Below are positions 24,665-33,175 of a stretch of DNA of 64,000 bases, piece by piece; within the stretch, counting starts at the first letter, position 1, and each line of letters starts with the position of its first letter. Under the pieces are notes generated by a model, which worked only from the letters and a program-made list of their open reading frames with translations, was not told the origin of the DNA and did no database searches. Source of the DNA: a virus; the IMG/VR virus record IMGVR_UViG_3300031576_000028, positions 1 through 64,000 of that record, one strand, 5' to 3'. The position numbers and the translations under genes are program-made.

Positions 24665-24967
24665 CTACTCCCTCACCAACTCCAGCTCGAGGCCCTGGCG
24701 CTTCAGCTGGTCGATGTCGTAGCCGGCCGAGTCGAACACCCGGCCGGCTTTGTAGTCGATGAGCTGGCCGGCGAGCGAGGCTCGCTTGTCGGCCAGGAGC
24801 CTGTAACGCGGGCGCCTCGAGCCTTGAACCGGCACCGGCTCGTCGAGGTCGCTCACGTCGACGTCCTGCGGGCCAGGAGGAGCCTTCGCCGTCGGCTTCG
24901 CGGCCGCGACGTCGGGTCCGAGCTTCGCGGACTCCAGGGGGTCGTACTTCGCCTTACCAGATGCCAT
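24665..24967 (-). CDS. Small structural-region protein
   Basis: 100 residues, ATG 24967 with GGAGG. Lys/Pro-rich N-terminus followed by a compact region RYRLLADKRASLAGQLIDYKAGRVFDSAGYDIDQLKRQGLELE that looks like a small SH3/beta-barrel. Sits immediately after the major capsid gene. Function unknown, possibly head-stabilising. Confidence 0.5.
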   Translation of the reverse strand: MASGKAKYDPLESAKLGPDVAAAKPTAKAPPGPQDVDVSDLDEPVPVQGSRRPRYRLLADKRASLAGQLIDYKAGRVFDSAGYDIDQLKRQGLELELVRE

Positions 24968-25050
24968 AGCGCTCCTCCACGTGGGTGCAGGTGGGCCAGA
25001 TCAGTAGGACCAGGCCCTTGGAGGAGGCTACCCTGCGCCGCCTCCGGCGG

Positions 25051-26448
25051 CTACTCGCCGTGGAGGATCGTCTGCACGCGCTTGAAGCGCGCCGCGTCGC
25101 CCGTCGTCGCGTCGGTGCGCATCGGCCAATCGCCGATGAACTTCCAGGACGTTGAGACGAGGTCCTGGAGTCGGTTCAGCGGGGCCCGGATGATGAGCTT
25201 GATGCGGTCCGTCGAGATCTCGATTCCGTTGTTGTTGATCGAGGGCTCGCCGACCTTGCCGGTGATGCCGGCCTCGGTGATGAGGCCAGCGAGGTCCTGG
25301 TAGTACTCGAAGATCGAGGACTGGCCACACAGGAGCACGCGGTTCATGCGCACGCCGGTCGAGGCGACGCCGTTCGAGAACAGCTCCGGGCTGAACGGGT
25401 CGTCGAGCGAGAACGTCGCCGTCGAGCCGCCGATCACGGTCTCCGGGACCGGGCACTCCGAGTTCCGGAAGATGACAGTGTTCAGGAGCTCGCCGACCGC
25501 GAACTGCTTGTACATGTAGTAGTCGGGCAGCGACTGCAGGAGGCGCTGGAACTCGGCGTCGCCGAAGATCTGCGTCTGGCCAGTCGGGTTCATGTGCGCG
25601 TGGAAGCGGCCGTCCGGCATCTCCGGGACGTTCTGCGACCAGAAGCGCGCGACCGCCGTGCGGAGCGAGGCGAGCGTCAGCACGTCGCCCGAGCCGATGT
25701 CGTCCGTGCGGTTGCCGCCGCCGACGTACACCATCGAGGTGCGGTCGCTGGAGACGAACAGGTCGCGGTCGGTGACCGCGATGGCCACGTCGAGCGTCAC
25801 CGTACCTGGGCCGAGCTCATCGCCCGGGTTGTCCGGCGTGAACCCGACCACGTTGCGCGTGGTCGCGAGCGACGTGATCGACACGAGCAGCGGGTTGTTG
25901 ACGCTGACCGGCGAGAACTTCACCGGCGAACCGGCGATGAGCGTCGGGTTGCGCGCCTTCGTGAAGCCGTTGAGGCGCTTCACGCGGATCGTCGTGGATG
26001 CGCCCTGCGTGCCGTCCGCGACCGTCCAGCCGCTGGCGGCCGTGTTGTACATCTTGTTCCGGACGATGCGGTTCATCGTCTGGCCGGCAGACATGCCGAG
26101 CTGCTGCGCGTTGCGCAGGAACAGGTTGGCGATCGCCGCGATGCTGGTGGGCATGTGCGTGTCGATCGAGTCGGCGTACTGCTGGATGGTGGCCTCCCAC
26201 TGCTCGGCCTGGTAGGTCGAGGGCGGCGGATCGGTCCCGGGGACCAGCGGTCGCGCCTTGGGCGTGATCAGGCCGGTGCCGGTGAACACCATCGTGTCGC
26301 CGACGTTGGCCGGCCACAGCTGGGGGGCGGCCTCGCCGCGGAAGAGGAGGCGGGGGAACAAGGCGTCGTGAAACGCCCGCTCCAGGAGGTTGTCCTGGAC
26401 CAGCGCCCGAATCTCGGGAGCCTGGCTGATGGTTGAGAAATCGGGCAT
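25051..26448 (-). CDS. Major capsid protein
   Basis: 465 residues, ATG 26448 with GGAG upstream. Reads as an N4-gp56/P22-coat-type HK97-fold capsid protein: N-terminal LERAFHDALFPRLLFRGEAAPQLWPANVGDTMVFTGTGLI, a helix ADSIDTHMPTSIAAIANLFLRNAQQLGMSAGQTMNRIV, and HMNPTGQTQIFGDAEFQRLL. Follows the scaffold gene, as usual. Ends in TAG; the 83 bases after it hold a GC-rich inverted repeat and no gene. Confidence 0.85.
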   Translation of the reverse strand: MPDFSTISQAPEIRALVQDNLLERAFHDALFPRLLFRGEAAPQLWPANVGDTMVFTGTGLITPKARPLVPGTDPPPSTYQAEQWEATIQQYADSIDTHMPTSIAAIANLFLRNAQQLGMSAGQTMNRIVRNKMYNTAASGWTVADGTQGASTTIRVKRLNGFTKARNPTLIAGSPVKFSPVSVNNPLLVSITSLATTRNVVGFTPDNPGDELGPGTVTLDVAIAVTDRDLFVSSDRTSMVYVGGGNRTDDIGSGDVLTLASLRTAVARFWSQNVPEMPDGRFHAHMNPTGQTQIFGDAEFQRLLQSLPDYYMYKQFAVGELLNTVIFRNSECPVPETVIGGSTATFSLDDPFSPELFSNGVASTGVRMNRVLLCGQSSIFEYYQDLAGLITEAGITGKVGEPSINNNGIEISTDRIKLIIRAPLNRLQDLVSTSWKFIGDWPMRTDATTGDAARFKRVQTILHGE

Positions 26449-26486
26449 CGTGATCTCCGTTCAGCGGCGGGCGTGACTGCCGCGCC

Positions 26487-27365
26487 TTAGAGGTGCGGGT
26501 TGAGGCCGAGCTCTCGGAGGCGCTTCTGCACATCCTCGGGCTTGGCGGTGCGTGCGTCGAACTGTCTGGTCGCCGCGTCAATCACCTGGGTCTCCCCTGG
26601 CGTCGGCGCGACGACCTGGGTGCCACCGGGCTTCACAGCCCCGTTGGTCCCGGTCGTGGCAGGGGCCACCGTCTCGCCGAAGAGATACGGCTTGTCCTTC
26701 TTGAGCCCGTCGTAGAACGCCTTGCGGTCGAACGCCGCGATCTCCTGCTCGCTCTTACCCTCGAGGACTCGGGTGAGCAGGCGGATCGAGTAGTCGACGT
26801 CCTTGATGCCAGCGCCGTAGCACTCGTCGCGGAGGGCCATCTCGGCATCCTTCGCGTCGAGCTTCGCCTGGAGATCCCGGTTCTTCCGATTCTCCGAGCG
26901 CCACTGCTTGCGCATCTTGGACCTCTCGTCGTTAGCGCGGGCTTGCTCCTGGCGGAGCCGCTCGGCCTCCTTCGAGGCGGCGTCGTTCTTGGTGGCTGGC
27001 TTGATCGGCATCGTCGTGGTTCCTTGCGGCGGGGGTGGGGTCTGCGTGATCGGGGTTTGCGGCTTCTTGAGAGCTGCGAGAGCCTTCAGTGCGTCATCAT
27101 GGTCGGCGAACCCGGCTGCCCGGGCCCTGGCGTCGAGATCGGAGATCGCCTGCTGGCGTCCCTTCTCCTTGGCCTCTTCCTTGATGCGCTTGAAGTCGCT
27201 GTGCCTGACCTGCTGGACTCCCTCCTCTTGACCACCCTTGGGCTCCGCTGGGGCGGCTTGCGCCGCGCCGTTGGTCGGCTGCTGGGTGGTCGTCGCTGCC
27301 GGTCCTGTTCCGGCGGTGCTGATCTTGGATTCGTCGATCTCTTCGGTCGGGTCTGGGTCTGGCAT
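26487..27365 (-). CDS. Capsid scaffold protein
   Basis: 292 residues, ATG 27365 with GAGGAG. Acidic, Thr/Pro/Gln-rich N-terminus, long charged helix (residues 50-95 and 125-180, KEAERLRQEQARANDERSKMRKQWRSENRKNRDLQAKLDAKDAEMALRDE class), and a short helical C-terminus (EDVQKRLRELGLNPHL), the usual capsid-binding end. Immediately upstream of the major capsid gene. Confidence 0.8.
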   Translation of the reverse strand: MPDPDPTEEIDESKISTAGTGPAATTTQQPTNGAAQAAPAEPKGGQEEGVQQVRHSDFKRIKEEAKEKGRQQAISDLDARARAAGFADHDDALKALAALKKPQTPITQTPPPPQGTTTMPIKPATKNDAASKEAERLRQEQARANDERSKMRKQWRSENRKNRDLQAKLDAKDAEMALRDECYGAGIKDVDYSIRLLTRVLEGKSEQEIAAFDRKAFYDGLKKDKPYLFGETVAPATTGTNGAVKPGGTQVVAPTPGETQVIDAATRQFDARTAKPEDVQKRLRELGLNPHL

Positions 27366-27487
27366 CGCTCTCGCTCCTCGTTCCCCGGGTTCACCGTCTG
27401 TTAACCGCCGACGTGGCGTGGGTGGGTCCCGGAGCTCGATCGCTACCTGACTGGTGGTTGGTCTGTTGGTTGATCGGGAAGGTTGTA

Positions 27488-27513
27488 CCTTGCCCGCCTA
27501 AGCGGGCGCAAGG
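27488..27513 (-). terminator. Hairpin after the 27516 gene, possible terminator
   Basis: GCCCGC-CTAA-GCGGGC with flanking CCTT/AAGG pairs. It lies just past the stop of the 27516 gene and ahead of the scaffold gene. No U-run follows on the minus strand, so it may be a processing or pausing hairpin. The rest of 27366-27515 holds GGT/TGG-rich leader sequence and no gene. Confidence 0.4.
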
Positions 27514-27515
27514 GC

Positions 27516-27971
27516 TTACGGCGCGCCGTCGAGGGCCGCCTGCTCGGCGGTCATGTCGGTGAACGGCCGCGGGATGTACTCGATCACGAACGCCGTGACC
27601 GCGGCCTGGAACGTGATGACCTTGCCGTTGTCCGACAAGAGGCAGACGTGGACCGATCCGGCGCCGATGGCCGTCGCGGTACCGCCGGCGTCCGTGACGA
27701 CCGCCGGTCCGGCCGCGAGGGTTCCGGCGGTCACGCGGAGCGTGGTCACCGACAGGGCCGCGAGGCGCTTCGAGTTGCTTGCGCCGACGGTCTCGCCGGT
27801 GCCGTCGATTGCAGTGAGATCCTGCGTCGCGGCCGAGGTCAAGCCCGTGAAGGTGCGCTTCAGTGGGGCGAGCAGCGTGCCGAGGCGGACCTTCGCGAGG
27901 ATGTCCTCGAGTTGGCCGCCGCGGGCGCCGTCGAGGGCGGACTGGAGGGTGGTTCGAGCGGTAACGGTCAT
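27516..27971 (-). CDS. Capsid-associated protein, possible decoration protein
   Basis: 151 residues, ATG 27971 with AAGGAG. Beta-rich, Ala/Thr-rich: LAALSVTTLRVTAGTLAAGPAVVTDAGGTATAIGAGSVHVCLLSDNGKVITFQ, ending in a Pro-Arg segment. Resembles secreted-looking but soluble capsid decoration proteins in composition. Upstream of the scaffold gene. Not assigned to a family. Confidence 0.45.
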   Translation of the reverse strand: MTVTARTTLQSALDGARGGQLEDILAKVRLGTLLAPLKRTFTGLTSAATQDLTAIDGTGETVGASNSKRLAALSVTTLRVTAGTLAAGPAVVTDAGGTATAIGAGSVHVCLLSDNGKVITFQAAVTAFVIEYIPRPFTDMTAEQAALDGAP

Positions 27972-28001
27972 CGGTTGAGCTCCTTGTGGGGCGTGGTCAT
28001 A

Positions 28002-28385
28002 TCACGACTTCTGGCCGAGGAAGACCTTGACCCTGGTCTCCTGGCCCACGACCCGCTGGAGGTCGAGTGCGGTGAAGGGGGCCGTCTTCGAGATCAGGCT
28101 GAGGTGACCGTCGACCGGGATGACCTGAGTCGCCCCGTCCGCGCTGGTGAACCGTGCCTTGATCTTCCTGTCGCAGGAGATCTCGATGACGTTGGCGTTG
28201 ACGACGCCGCCGAACGCTACCACCTGCACGGCGTCGAGGCTCAGGACGTAGTCGTCGAAGTACTTCTGCGCCAGAGTGACAGTCTCACTGATCGGGGCGA
28301 GGAGCGATGGGGCGCCGCTGGCGAGGAGGACCCCCGTCTGCGGCGTCGTGCTCCAAGATCCCTGGATCGTGAACTTGTCGGTCAT
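28002..28385 (-). CDS. Capsid-region beta protein
   Basis: 127 residues, ATG 28385. Beta-rich, with LSLDAVQVVAFGGVVNANVIEISCDRKIKARFTSADGATQVIPV. Small structural protein in the head-gene block, possibly a decoration or head-fibre subunit (inference from position and composition). Confidence 0.45.
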   Translation of the reverse strand: MTDKFTIQGSWSTTPQTGVLLASGAPSLLAPISETVTLAQKYFDDYVLSLDAVQVVAFGGVVNANVIEISCDRKIKARFTSADGATQVIPVDGHLSLISKTAPFTALDLQRVVGQETRVKVFLGQKS

Positions 28386-28400
28386 GCTGGCGCTCGATGA

Positions 28401-28586
28401 TCAGGTCGGGCCGAGCTTGAAGGGTGCCGGGTCGGGCGCCGCGGGGTTCGCGTTCGGCATGCCCTGCAGCGTGCCGGTGCGCTTGACGTTGTCGGAGTAC
28501 GTGCCGTGCTCGGCGTCGTACTTCTCGATGACTTCCTTGTAGGTGCCGGACTGGCCGACGCCGTCCGCCTGGTTCTGATCGGGCAT
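28401..28586 (-). CDS. Small DPxPFKLG-tail protein
   Basis: 61 residues, ATG 28586 with AGGAG. Polar and apparently disordered, ending AAPDPAPFKLGPT. Shares GTY(S)DNV...G...NANPAAPDPAPFKLG with the next two proteins. Upstream leader contains ACCAACCAGGAGCA, also present before the 40041 gene. Confidence 0.55.
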   Translation of the reverse strand: MPDQNQADGVGQSGTYKEVIEKYDAEHGTYSDNVKRTGTLQGMPNANPAAPDPAPFKLGPT

Positions 28587-28604
28587 GGGATTGCTCCTGG
28601 TTGG

Positions 28605-28829
28605 TTACTTGATCGGGTCTGGGTCGGGGGCCGCGCCGTTTGGCGCGTTGGTGAAGGGCGATCCCGAGACGTTGTCTCGGTACGAGCCACCTGCAACGGA
28701 GGTCGGGACCCCGGCCTCGTGGTCCATCGGCTGGGCGTCGGCCGGGAAGCCGCCTCGGTCCGTGCCGATGTCGAGGGCGCGGTTGCGCGGGGTGTTCAGC
28801 TTGGTCGGCGATCTCGGTGGGCTCGGCAT
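28605..28829 (-). CDS. Small DPxP-tail protein, paralogue of 28401
   Basis: 74 residues, ATG 28829 overlapping the preceding TGA by one base. C-terminus GGSYRDNVSGSPFTNAPNGAAPDPDPIK aligns with the 28401 protein. N-terminus is Pro/Arg-rich. No recognised domain. Confidence 0.55.
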   Translation of the reverse strand: MPSPPRSPTKLNTPRNRALDIGTDRGGFPADAQPMDHEAGVPTSVAGGSYRDNVSGSPFTNAPNGAAPDPDPIK

Positions 28830-29026
28830 CACATGCCTCCTAGCTTGAACGGCGAGGGATCTTGGCGGCCAGCAGGAGCGGCGTGCCCCGCCTGCGGGGT
28901 CGCGGCGTCGAGCTCGAACGAGCCCGGCCACTCGACCCCCGGCATGGACGGCTGAGCCTGCTGATCGTAGAAGGACTGCTCCTTCGTCGAGTTCCCCTGA
29001 AGTGGAAGGACCATCGGTCTCTTCAT
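28829..29026 (-). CDS. Small DPxPFKLG-tail protein, paralogue
   Basis: 65 residues, ATG 29026 with GGGAG. Ends RQDPSPFKLGGM, matching the 28401 tail. Polar N-terminus (VLPLQGNSTKEQSFYDQQ). Together the three genes form a tandem family between folE and the capsid genes. Confidence 0.55.
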   Translation of the reverse strand: MKRPMVLPLQGNSTKEQSFYDQQAQPSMPGVEWPGSFELDAATPQAGHAAPAGRQDPSPFKLGGM

Positions 29027-29064
29027 ACTCCCGTGAGCCTATGCGCAGGCGCACGGCGTGTCAA

Positions 29065-29643
29065 CTACGCGCGGCGCCCCTGGATCAGGGAGAGCAGCTC
29101 CGCGCGGGAGCCGGGATCCTTCCGGAAGGCGCCCAGCATGCAGGAAGTCACGGTCGAGACGCCCTTCTTGTTGACGCCGCGGGTCGACATGCACTGGTGC
29201 TCGGCCTCGACCACGACCCCGACGGCGAGGGCCTCGAGGGACTCCTGGACCGCGTGGGCGATGTCGGAGGTCATCTTCTCCTGGATCTGCAGGCGCTTAG
29301 CGAAGGCGTCCACGACCCTGGCGAGCTTGGAGATCCCGACGACGCGCTTGTTCGGCAGGTAGCCCACGTGGACGACGCCGAGGATGGGGACGAGGTGGTG
29401 CTCGCAGTAGCTCTCGAACTGGATGTCCGTCAGCAGGACGATCTCGTCATAGCCGCTGACGTCCTCGAACGTCTTCGAGAGGATCTTTTTGGGGTCCTGT
29501 TCGTACCCGCGGAAGAACTCCTCGTAGGCCTTCACGACCCTGGATGGAGTATCGACCAGACCCTCGCGAGCCGGGTCGTCGCCGGCCCACGCGAGCAGCG
29601 TGCGCACGGCTGCCTCGGCCTCTAGCCTGGTCGGACGGGTCAC
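29065..29643 (-). CDS. folE: GTP cyclohydrolase I (FolE)
   Basis: 192 residues from GTG 29643. Full-length for the family. Zinc/catalytic residues are present: C80 and H82-H83 in [20 protein letters not shown], and C151 in HQCMSTRGV, plus [23 protein letters not shown]. Converts GTP to 7,8-dihydroneopterin triphosphate. In phages this is the first step of 7-deazaguanine synthesis, continued here by QueD and QueE 27 kb away. Unusual location: within the head genes, so expected to be expressed late with them. Confidence 0.95.
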   Translation of the reverse strand: MTRPTRLEAEAAVRTLLAWAGDDPAREGLVDTPSRVVKAYEEFFRGYEQDPKKILSKTFEDVSGYDEIVLLTDIQFESYCEHHLVPILGVVHVGYLPNKRVVGISKLARVVDAFAKRLQIQEKMTSDIAHAVQESLEALAVGVVVEAEHQCMSTRGVNKKGVSTVTSCMLGAFRKDPGSRAELLSLIQGRRA

Positions 29644-30221
29644 TCGGCGGCCGGGGGGCCTGGCTCGTCGGCGGCCGCGTCCTCCGCGCCCTCCTCGGCC
29701 TCTTCCTCTTCTTCGGAGACGTTGAAGTCCTCGTCGACGTCGATCTCCTCGCCGGCGTACTTGCCCGCCTGGAGGAGGAACGCGCAGAGGAGCTTCTCGT
29801 CGGCCTTGTCGCCGACGCTGGGCGCGAGCGCCGTCGCCAGCGCCTCGCAGTCCTCCGGCGAGAGCGCCGAGACGTACTTGGCGAGGCCCATGGACAGCTC
29901 GTCCGGCATGCGGTCGACGGCCTTGCCGACCTCCTTGAGGGCGTCGTCAGGAACCTCCTTGAGGAGGAGGTCGCCACCGACGTCCATGGCGAGATCGTGC
30001 AGCTCGCCCGCCTCGTCCTTGATCGTCCGACCGAACTCACCCCACTCCTCGATCAAAGCTGCTCCGCGCGCGGCCGGGTCGGCGGCGACGGGGGCGTCGG
30101 CCTCGTCATCGTAGTCGTCGGCCATGCCCTCGTGGCCGGGGGGCTGGGCCATCCCGAGCTCGACCGCGGAGGGGCCGGAGGCGTGCTGATCGACCAAGGC
30201 CTTGAGCTTGTTTGCGAGCAT
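29640..30221 (-). CDS. Acidic hypothetical protein
   Basis: 193 residues, ATG 30221; its TGA overlaps the folE GTG. Helical centre ([53 protein letters not shown]) and a very acidic C-terminus with a run of Glu ([17 protein letters not shown]). Possibly a head-associated or DNA-mimic-like protein; no family recognised. Confidence 0.5.
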   Translation of the reverse strand: MLANKLKALVDQHASGPSAVELGMAQPPGHEGMADDYDDEADAPVAADPAARGAALIEEWGEFGRTIKDEAGELHDLAMDVGGDLLLKEVPDDALKEVGKAVDRMPDELSMGLAKYVSALSPEDCEALATALAPSVGDKADEKLLCAFLLQAGKYAGEEIDVDEDFNVSEEEEEAEEGAEDAAADEPGPPAAE

Positions 30222-30245
30222 GCCTGATGGGTACCACGACGCCGC

Positions 30246-30764
30246 TTACTCAGGCAAGAAGCGACCAGTAACTGTGTCGATAGTTCTCCCTACGTAGTGC
30301 TCACGCAGGTGGTCGGCGCGAGTCGCCTTGAGCTCGAGGTTGTCGGGGCGGTTGTCGGCTCGATCTTCGTTCACGTGATGAACGTCCTCGGTCGGGAGCA
30401 GGTACCTGCCGAGGCTAGCTTCCATCACCAGCCGGTGCTCCCGAATTGTCCCGTCGGCGTGCGCGTGTGGGTGGCCAGCTGGCGCGGTCACGTCGATGTA
30501 GCCATCCTCCCGCAGCTTGTAACCGACGAGCCCGCGCCCAGGCAGCACGTGCTTGCGGCGCGACTTTACGGATCGCTCGATGGCGAGCCGAGCAGGCTTC
30601 TGGCCAGCCTTCCCCTCTGAGATCGACCGCATCCTAACACCTGCTCGGCGAAGCCACGTTCGCGCGGTTGTGGCAGAGACATTGAGCTCCGCAGCGCAGG
30701 CACGCACCGACAGAATTTCCACTTCGTAGAGCTCCGCCATCCTCGACCGACCTGGGCACTTCAT
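30246..30764 (-). CDS. HNH homing endonuclease with N-terminal HTH
   Basis: 172 residues, ATG 30764 (ATG 30740 possible). N-terminal HTH (VRACAAELNVSATTARTWLRRAGV) and a C-terminal HNH module: EHRLVMEASLGRYLL, DVHHVNEDRADNRPDNLELKATRADHLREH. Typical free-standing phage homing endonuclease; not coupled to its neighbours and interrupts the head-gene order between the morphogenesis gene and folE. Cleaves DNA to promote its own spread. Confidence 0.85.
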   Translation of the reverse strand: MKCPGRSRMAELYEVEILSVRACAAELNVSATTARTWLRRAGVRMRSISEGKAGQKPARLAIERSVKSRRKHVLPGRGLVGYKLREDGYIDVTAPAGHPHAHADGTIREHRLVMEASLGRYLLPTEDVHHVNEDRADNRPDNLELKATRADHLREHYVGRTIDTVTGRFLPE

Positions 30765-30788
30765 AGGCCGAACGATAGCGCAGTTAGT

Positions 30789-31712
30789 TTACTTGCGCAC
30801 CACCCGCTGGCCGTCGATCAGCTCCCAGCCCCACCCCCAGCCTGGCCGCCACGGCTGAAGTACGCTGCGATCATTTGGGCGGTTGGGCGGGAAGGTCCAC
30901 TGCATGCCGAGCATGCTCGGGCTGATCTTCAGGTTTGGGGGGTTGACCAGGGGCATCCCGAAGGAGGCCCCCGGGCGCGCGAGCTGTCCGTGCATGGCGC
31001 AGGAGTCGTCCCCGACCCTCGCGTCGAGCTTGGCGAGGGTGACGTCTGCGACGTACTCCACCCACCGCATCATGATGTCGGGGAAGGTCTTCTTGGTGGC
31101 CCCGATCGCGTCCATCTGGGTCGCGTTGTAGGCCCACGCCGTCTCGGTCCTCGCGATCCTCTCGGCGCGCCACAGCTCGCCGCCGATGACCTCCGAGACC
31201 CCTTGGACCATCTCGAACCCGCTGAGGCCCTGCAGGAGGCCCACGCCGATCGTCTGCTCGACCTTGACGACGACGGAGGCCCCGTACTTGGCCATGGATC
31301 GCGTGTTCAGAGACATCAGGCTCGTGCGCCGCGCGTCGACGACGCCGGCGAACCTCGCGGCCTGCTCGATCGGCAGCTGGACGACGGCACCGCTCGCGAC
31401 CTTCTCCATCCTCTTGACCGCCATGATCATGGCGTTGGCGGAGGACTCCTGCGCGATCACCGTCTGCTCGTTCATGGCAGCGCCGAGGTGCACCGACAGC
31501 CGGACGAGGCCCTGCCTGGCCTGGGCGAGCATCGACTGGGCCTTCTGGATCGTGAATGGCGAGGCACCCGAACCGACTGCCCGGGCGAGCTGGCGCTCGA
31601 GGCCCTGCGCGGCCTCCACGTAGAGACCCCTGATTCGCGGGACGCTGCCCTTCTCGATGAGGCCGTTGAGCCGCCGCAGGTGGGCCTTGGCCGACTCCTG
31701 GTACTCGCCCAT
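30789..31712 (-). CDS. Minor head / head morphogenesis protein (Mu F / SPP1 gp7-like)
   Basis: 307 residues from ATG 31712 (TGATG overlap). Central RIARTETAWAYNATQMDAIG is the signature of the phage head morphogenesis family; the flanking MRWVEYVADVTLAKLDARVGDDSCAMHGQ fits. The N-terminal 150 residues are helical. Usually follows the portal gene; here a few small genes intervene. Confidence 0.8.
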   Translation of the reverse strand: MGEYQESAKAHLRRLNGLIEKGSVPRIRGLYVEAAQGLERQLARAVGSGASPFTIQKAQSMLAQARQGLVRLSVHLGAAMNEQTVIAQESSANAMIMAVKRMEKVASGAVVQLPIEQAARFAGVVDARRTSLMSLNTRSMAKYGASVVVKVEQTIGVGLLQGLSGFEMVQGVSEVIGGELWRAERIARTETAWAYNATQMDAIGATKKTFPDIMMRWVEYVADVTLAKLDARVGDDSCAMHGQLARPGASFGMPLVNPPNLKISPSMLGMQWTFPPNRPNDRSVLQPWRPGWGWGWELIDGQRVVRK

Positions 31713-32122
31713 CAGAACCGAACCACATCTCCGACGTCGACGCCGCTCGCCTGGCACCAGCCGGCGTTGACCTCGAGGACGTAGAGCGACGGCTGACCGG
31801 CGCGCACCTTGTCGGTGCCGGGCGCCGCGTTGCGGACGATCGCGACCACCATCATGCCCTCGTCGATGAACACGAGGTCCAGCGGGATCAGGACGCCGCG
31901 CATCGTGGACGGGTGATCACCCACGTGCCCAGGCATGAACAGCATACCGGCGTCTCGGGCTAGGGCCTTCCTGCCGGCGAGCCCTCGCTCCATCCTGCCC
32001 GGCTCCGCGACGATCTCCGCGGTGACCGCGGCCGGCCCAACGCGGACGACGAACTCGCCGCGCGGGATCTGCGGGGCTGGCGTCGTGGCGGAGATGTGCC
32101 CGAGGATCTTCCTGGTCAGCAC
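31712..32122 (-). CDS. DUF192 family protein
   Basis: 136 residues from GTG 32122. Pattern of DUF192 (COG1430): MERGLAGRKALARDAGMLFMPG, then TMRGVLIPLDLVFIDEGMMVVAIVRNAAPG and YVLEVNAGWCQASGVDVGD. The family is small and beta-barrel-like with no established biochemical role; usually WMR-N is present where this protein has TMRG. Embedded in the head operon. Confidence 0.75.
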   Translation of the reverse strand: MLTRKILGHISATTPAPQIPRGEFVVRVGPAAVTAEIVAEPGRMERGLAGRKALARDAGMLFMPGHVGDHPSTMRGVLIPLDLVFIDEGMMVVAIVRNAAPGTDKVRAGQPSLYVLEVNAGWCQASGVDVGDVVRF

Positions 32123-32123
32123 G

Positions 32124-32627
32124 TCAGCCTCCTCTGGACACTGAGATCGCGTAGAAGGGCACCTGGGCGGTCGAGTGGCGCCAGCGCCGCATGAGCTTGT
32201 CCGACGGCGTCGACATGCGGCCGACGCCTGGGTCCTGCACCACGATCAGGTCGTCTTCGTCGAACCCGGTCGCGGCCACCCAGTGGTCCCAGTCGTCGAC
32301 GGCGAGGATGCACGGTCGGCTCGACGCCAGGCTGCCGTGGAGGAACTCGCGCGCAGCGTCGGCGTCCGAGAACTCCTCGGCCTGGTGCCTGAGGCCGAGC
32401 GCGTCGAGCGCGGCCAGCAGCTGGTCGGAGTCGGTGCCGGCGGGGTCGGCCTCGGACAGGCTCCGGGCCTGGGCCTCCGTCACGACCACGCCGAGGGCCC
32501 GAGCGCAGCTGACGACGGCGGCCGGGCCGCAGCTCCACGACGTCTCCTGGATCGCGGGCGGCAGGCGGGCCGGCATCGGCGTCACGGCCTGCTGCTGGAC
32601 GAGGGCCATGAGCTTCCGGTGGTCCAC
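32124..32627 (-). CDS. C39-like (papain-fold) peptidase
   Basis: 167 residues from GTG 32627 (ATG 32609 possible). Catalytic-type motifs: ETSWSCGPAAVVSCARALGV with the nucleophile Cys, and VDDWDHWVAATGFDEDDLIVVQDPGVG with the His and Asp. By family such domains cleave peptides; in a phage it may process virion proteins or act on host peptidoglycan crosslinks. Located between portal and head morphogenesis genes, so a maturation protease role is plausible (inference). Confidence 0.7.
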   Translation of the reverse strand: MDHRKLMALVQQQAVTPMPARLPPAIQETSWSCGPAAVVSCARALGVVVTEAQARSLSEADPAGTDSDQLLAALDALGLRHQAEEFSDADAAREFLHGSLASSRPCILAVDDWDHWVAATGFDEDDLIVVQDPGVGRMSTPSDKLMRRWRHSTAQVPFYAISVSRGG

Positions 32628-32629
32628 GC

Positions 32630-33058
32630 TCAGGACCTGGCGATGTCGGTGGCGACCTGGACGATCGGCTTGTCGGCGCCGGGGCCGCGGTCGATCTCGA
32701 CCAGCACGTAGCTGGGGGCCTTGGCGGCCGCACGCTCCGCGTCTCGCTGGTGTGTGCGGCACGCGTTGACGGTCGAGAAGCGGACCATGGGGCCGAACGT
32801 CGTCGGCGTGCACGGGATGTACTTCCCGTTCGGGTTCGACAGGGCGATCATCGTCGCCATCCGCGGGTTCCGCTGGACGAACTCGTCGTGGAGCATGAAC
32901 ATCTTGATCTGGATGACCGGGAGGTTCGGGCACCCCTTGATGGCGCAGGGGTCGCGGAGGCCGTGCCTGGCGTGTACATCCTCGGCCGTCCGCACGCCTC
33001 CGAACAGCTTCGACCTGTGGATCACCTCGGAGCGCTTCAGTCGCGAGTCTCGTCCCAT
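32630..33058 (-). CDS. Hypothetical head-region protein with Cys pair
   Basis: 142 residues, ATG 33058. Contains CAIKGCPNLPVIQIKMFMLHDEFVQRN, suggesting a small metal-binding or disulfide-like loop, then an alpha/beta C-terminus (SYVLVEIDRGPGADKPIVQVATDIA). Translationally coupled to the peptidase gene. The 117 bases upstream (33059-33175) hold no ORF and could carry regulatory sequence. Confidence 0.5.
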   Translation of the reverse strand: MGRDSRLKRSEVIHRSKLFGGVRTAEDVHARHGLRDPCAIKGCPNLPVIQIKMFMLHDEFVQRNPRMATMIALSNPNGKYIPCTPTTFGPMVRFSTVNACRTHQRDAERAAAKAPSYVLVEIDRGPGADKPIVQVATDIARS

Positions 33059-33175
33059 GGGCCACACTAGCAGCGCCTCAGACGGCGCGCCAGGGCCCAT
33101 GTAACTTGACGGGGGCCGCCAGCTCAACCAGCTCAAACGCGCTCGTACGCGGCGCTAGGAGCCCTCATCGGCGAC

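Noticed and set aside
25021-25050. GC-rich inverted repeat after the capsid stop as a terminator
   Set aside because: Stem is present (CCGCCGGAGG / GGCGGC type) but there is no U-run and the next gene has its own Shine-Dalgarno; too weak to list as a terminator.
30246-30764. Low-GC island around the 30-kb HNH gene
   Set aside because: Local GC (68% in 30301-30360 by count) is not clearly lower than its surroundings, unlike the EndoVII island at 41.8-42.8 kb.
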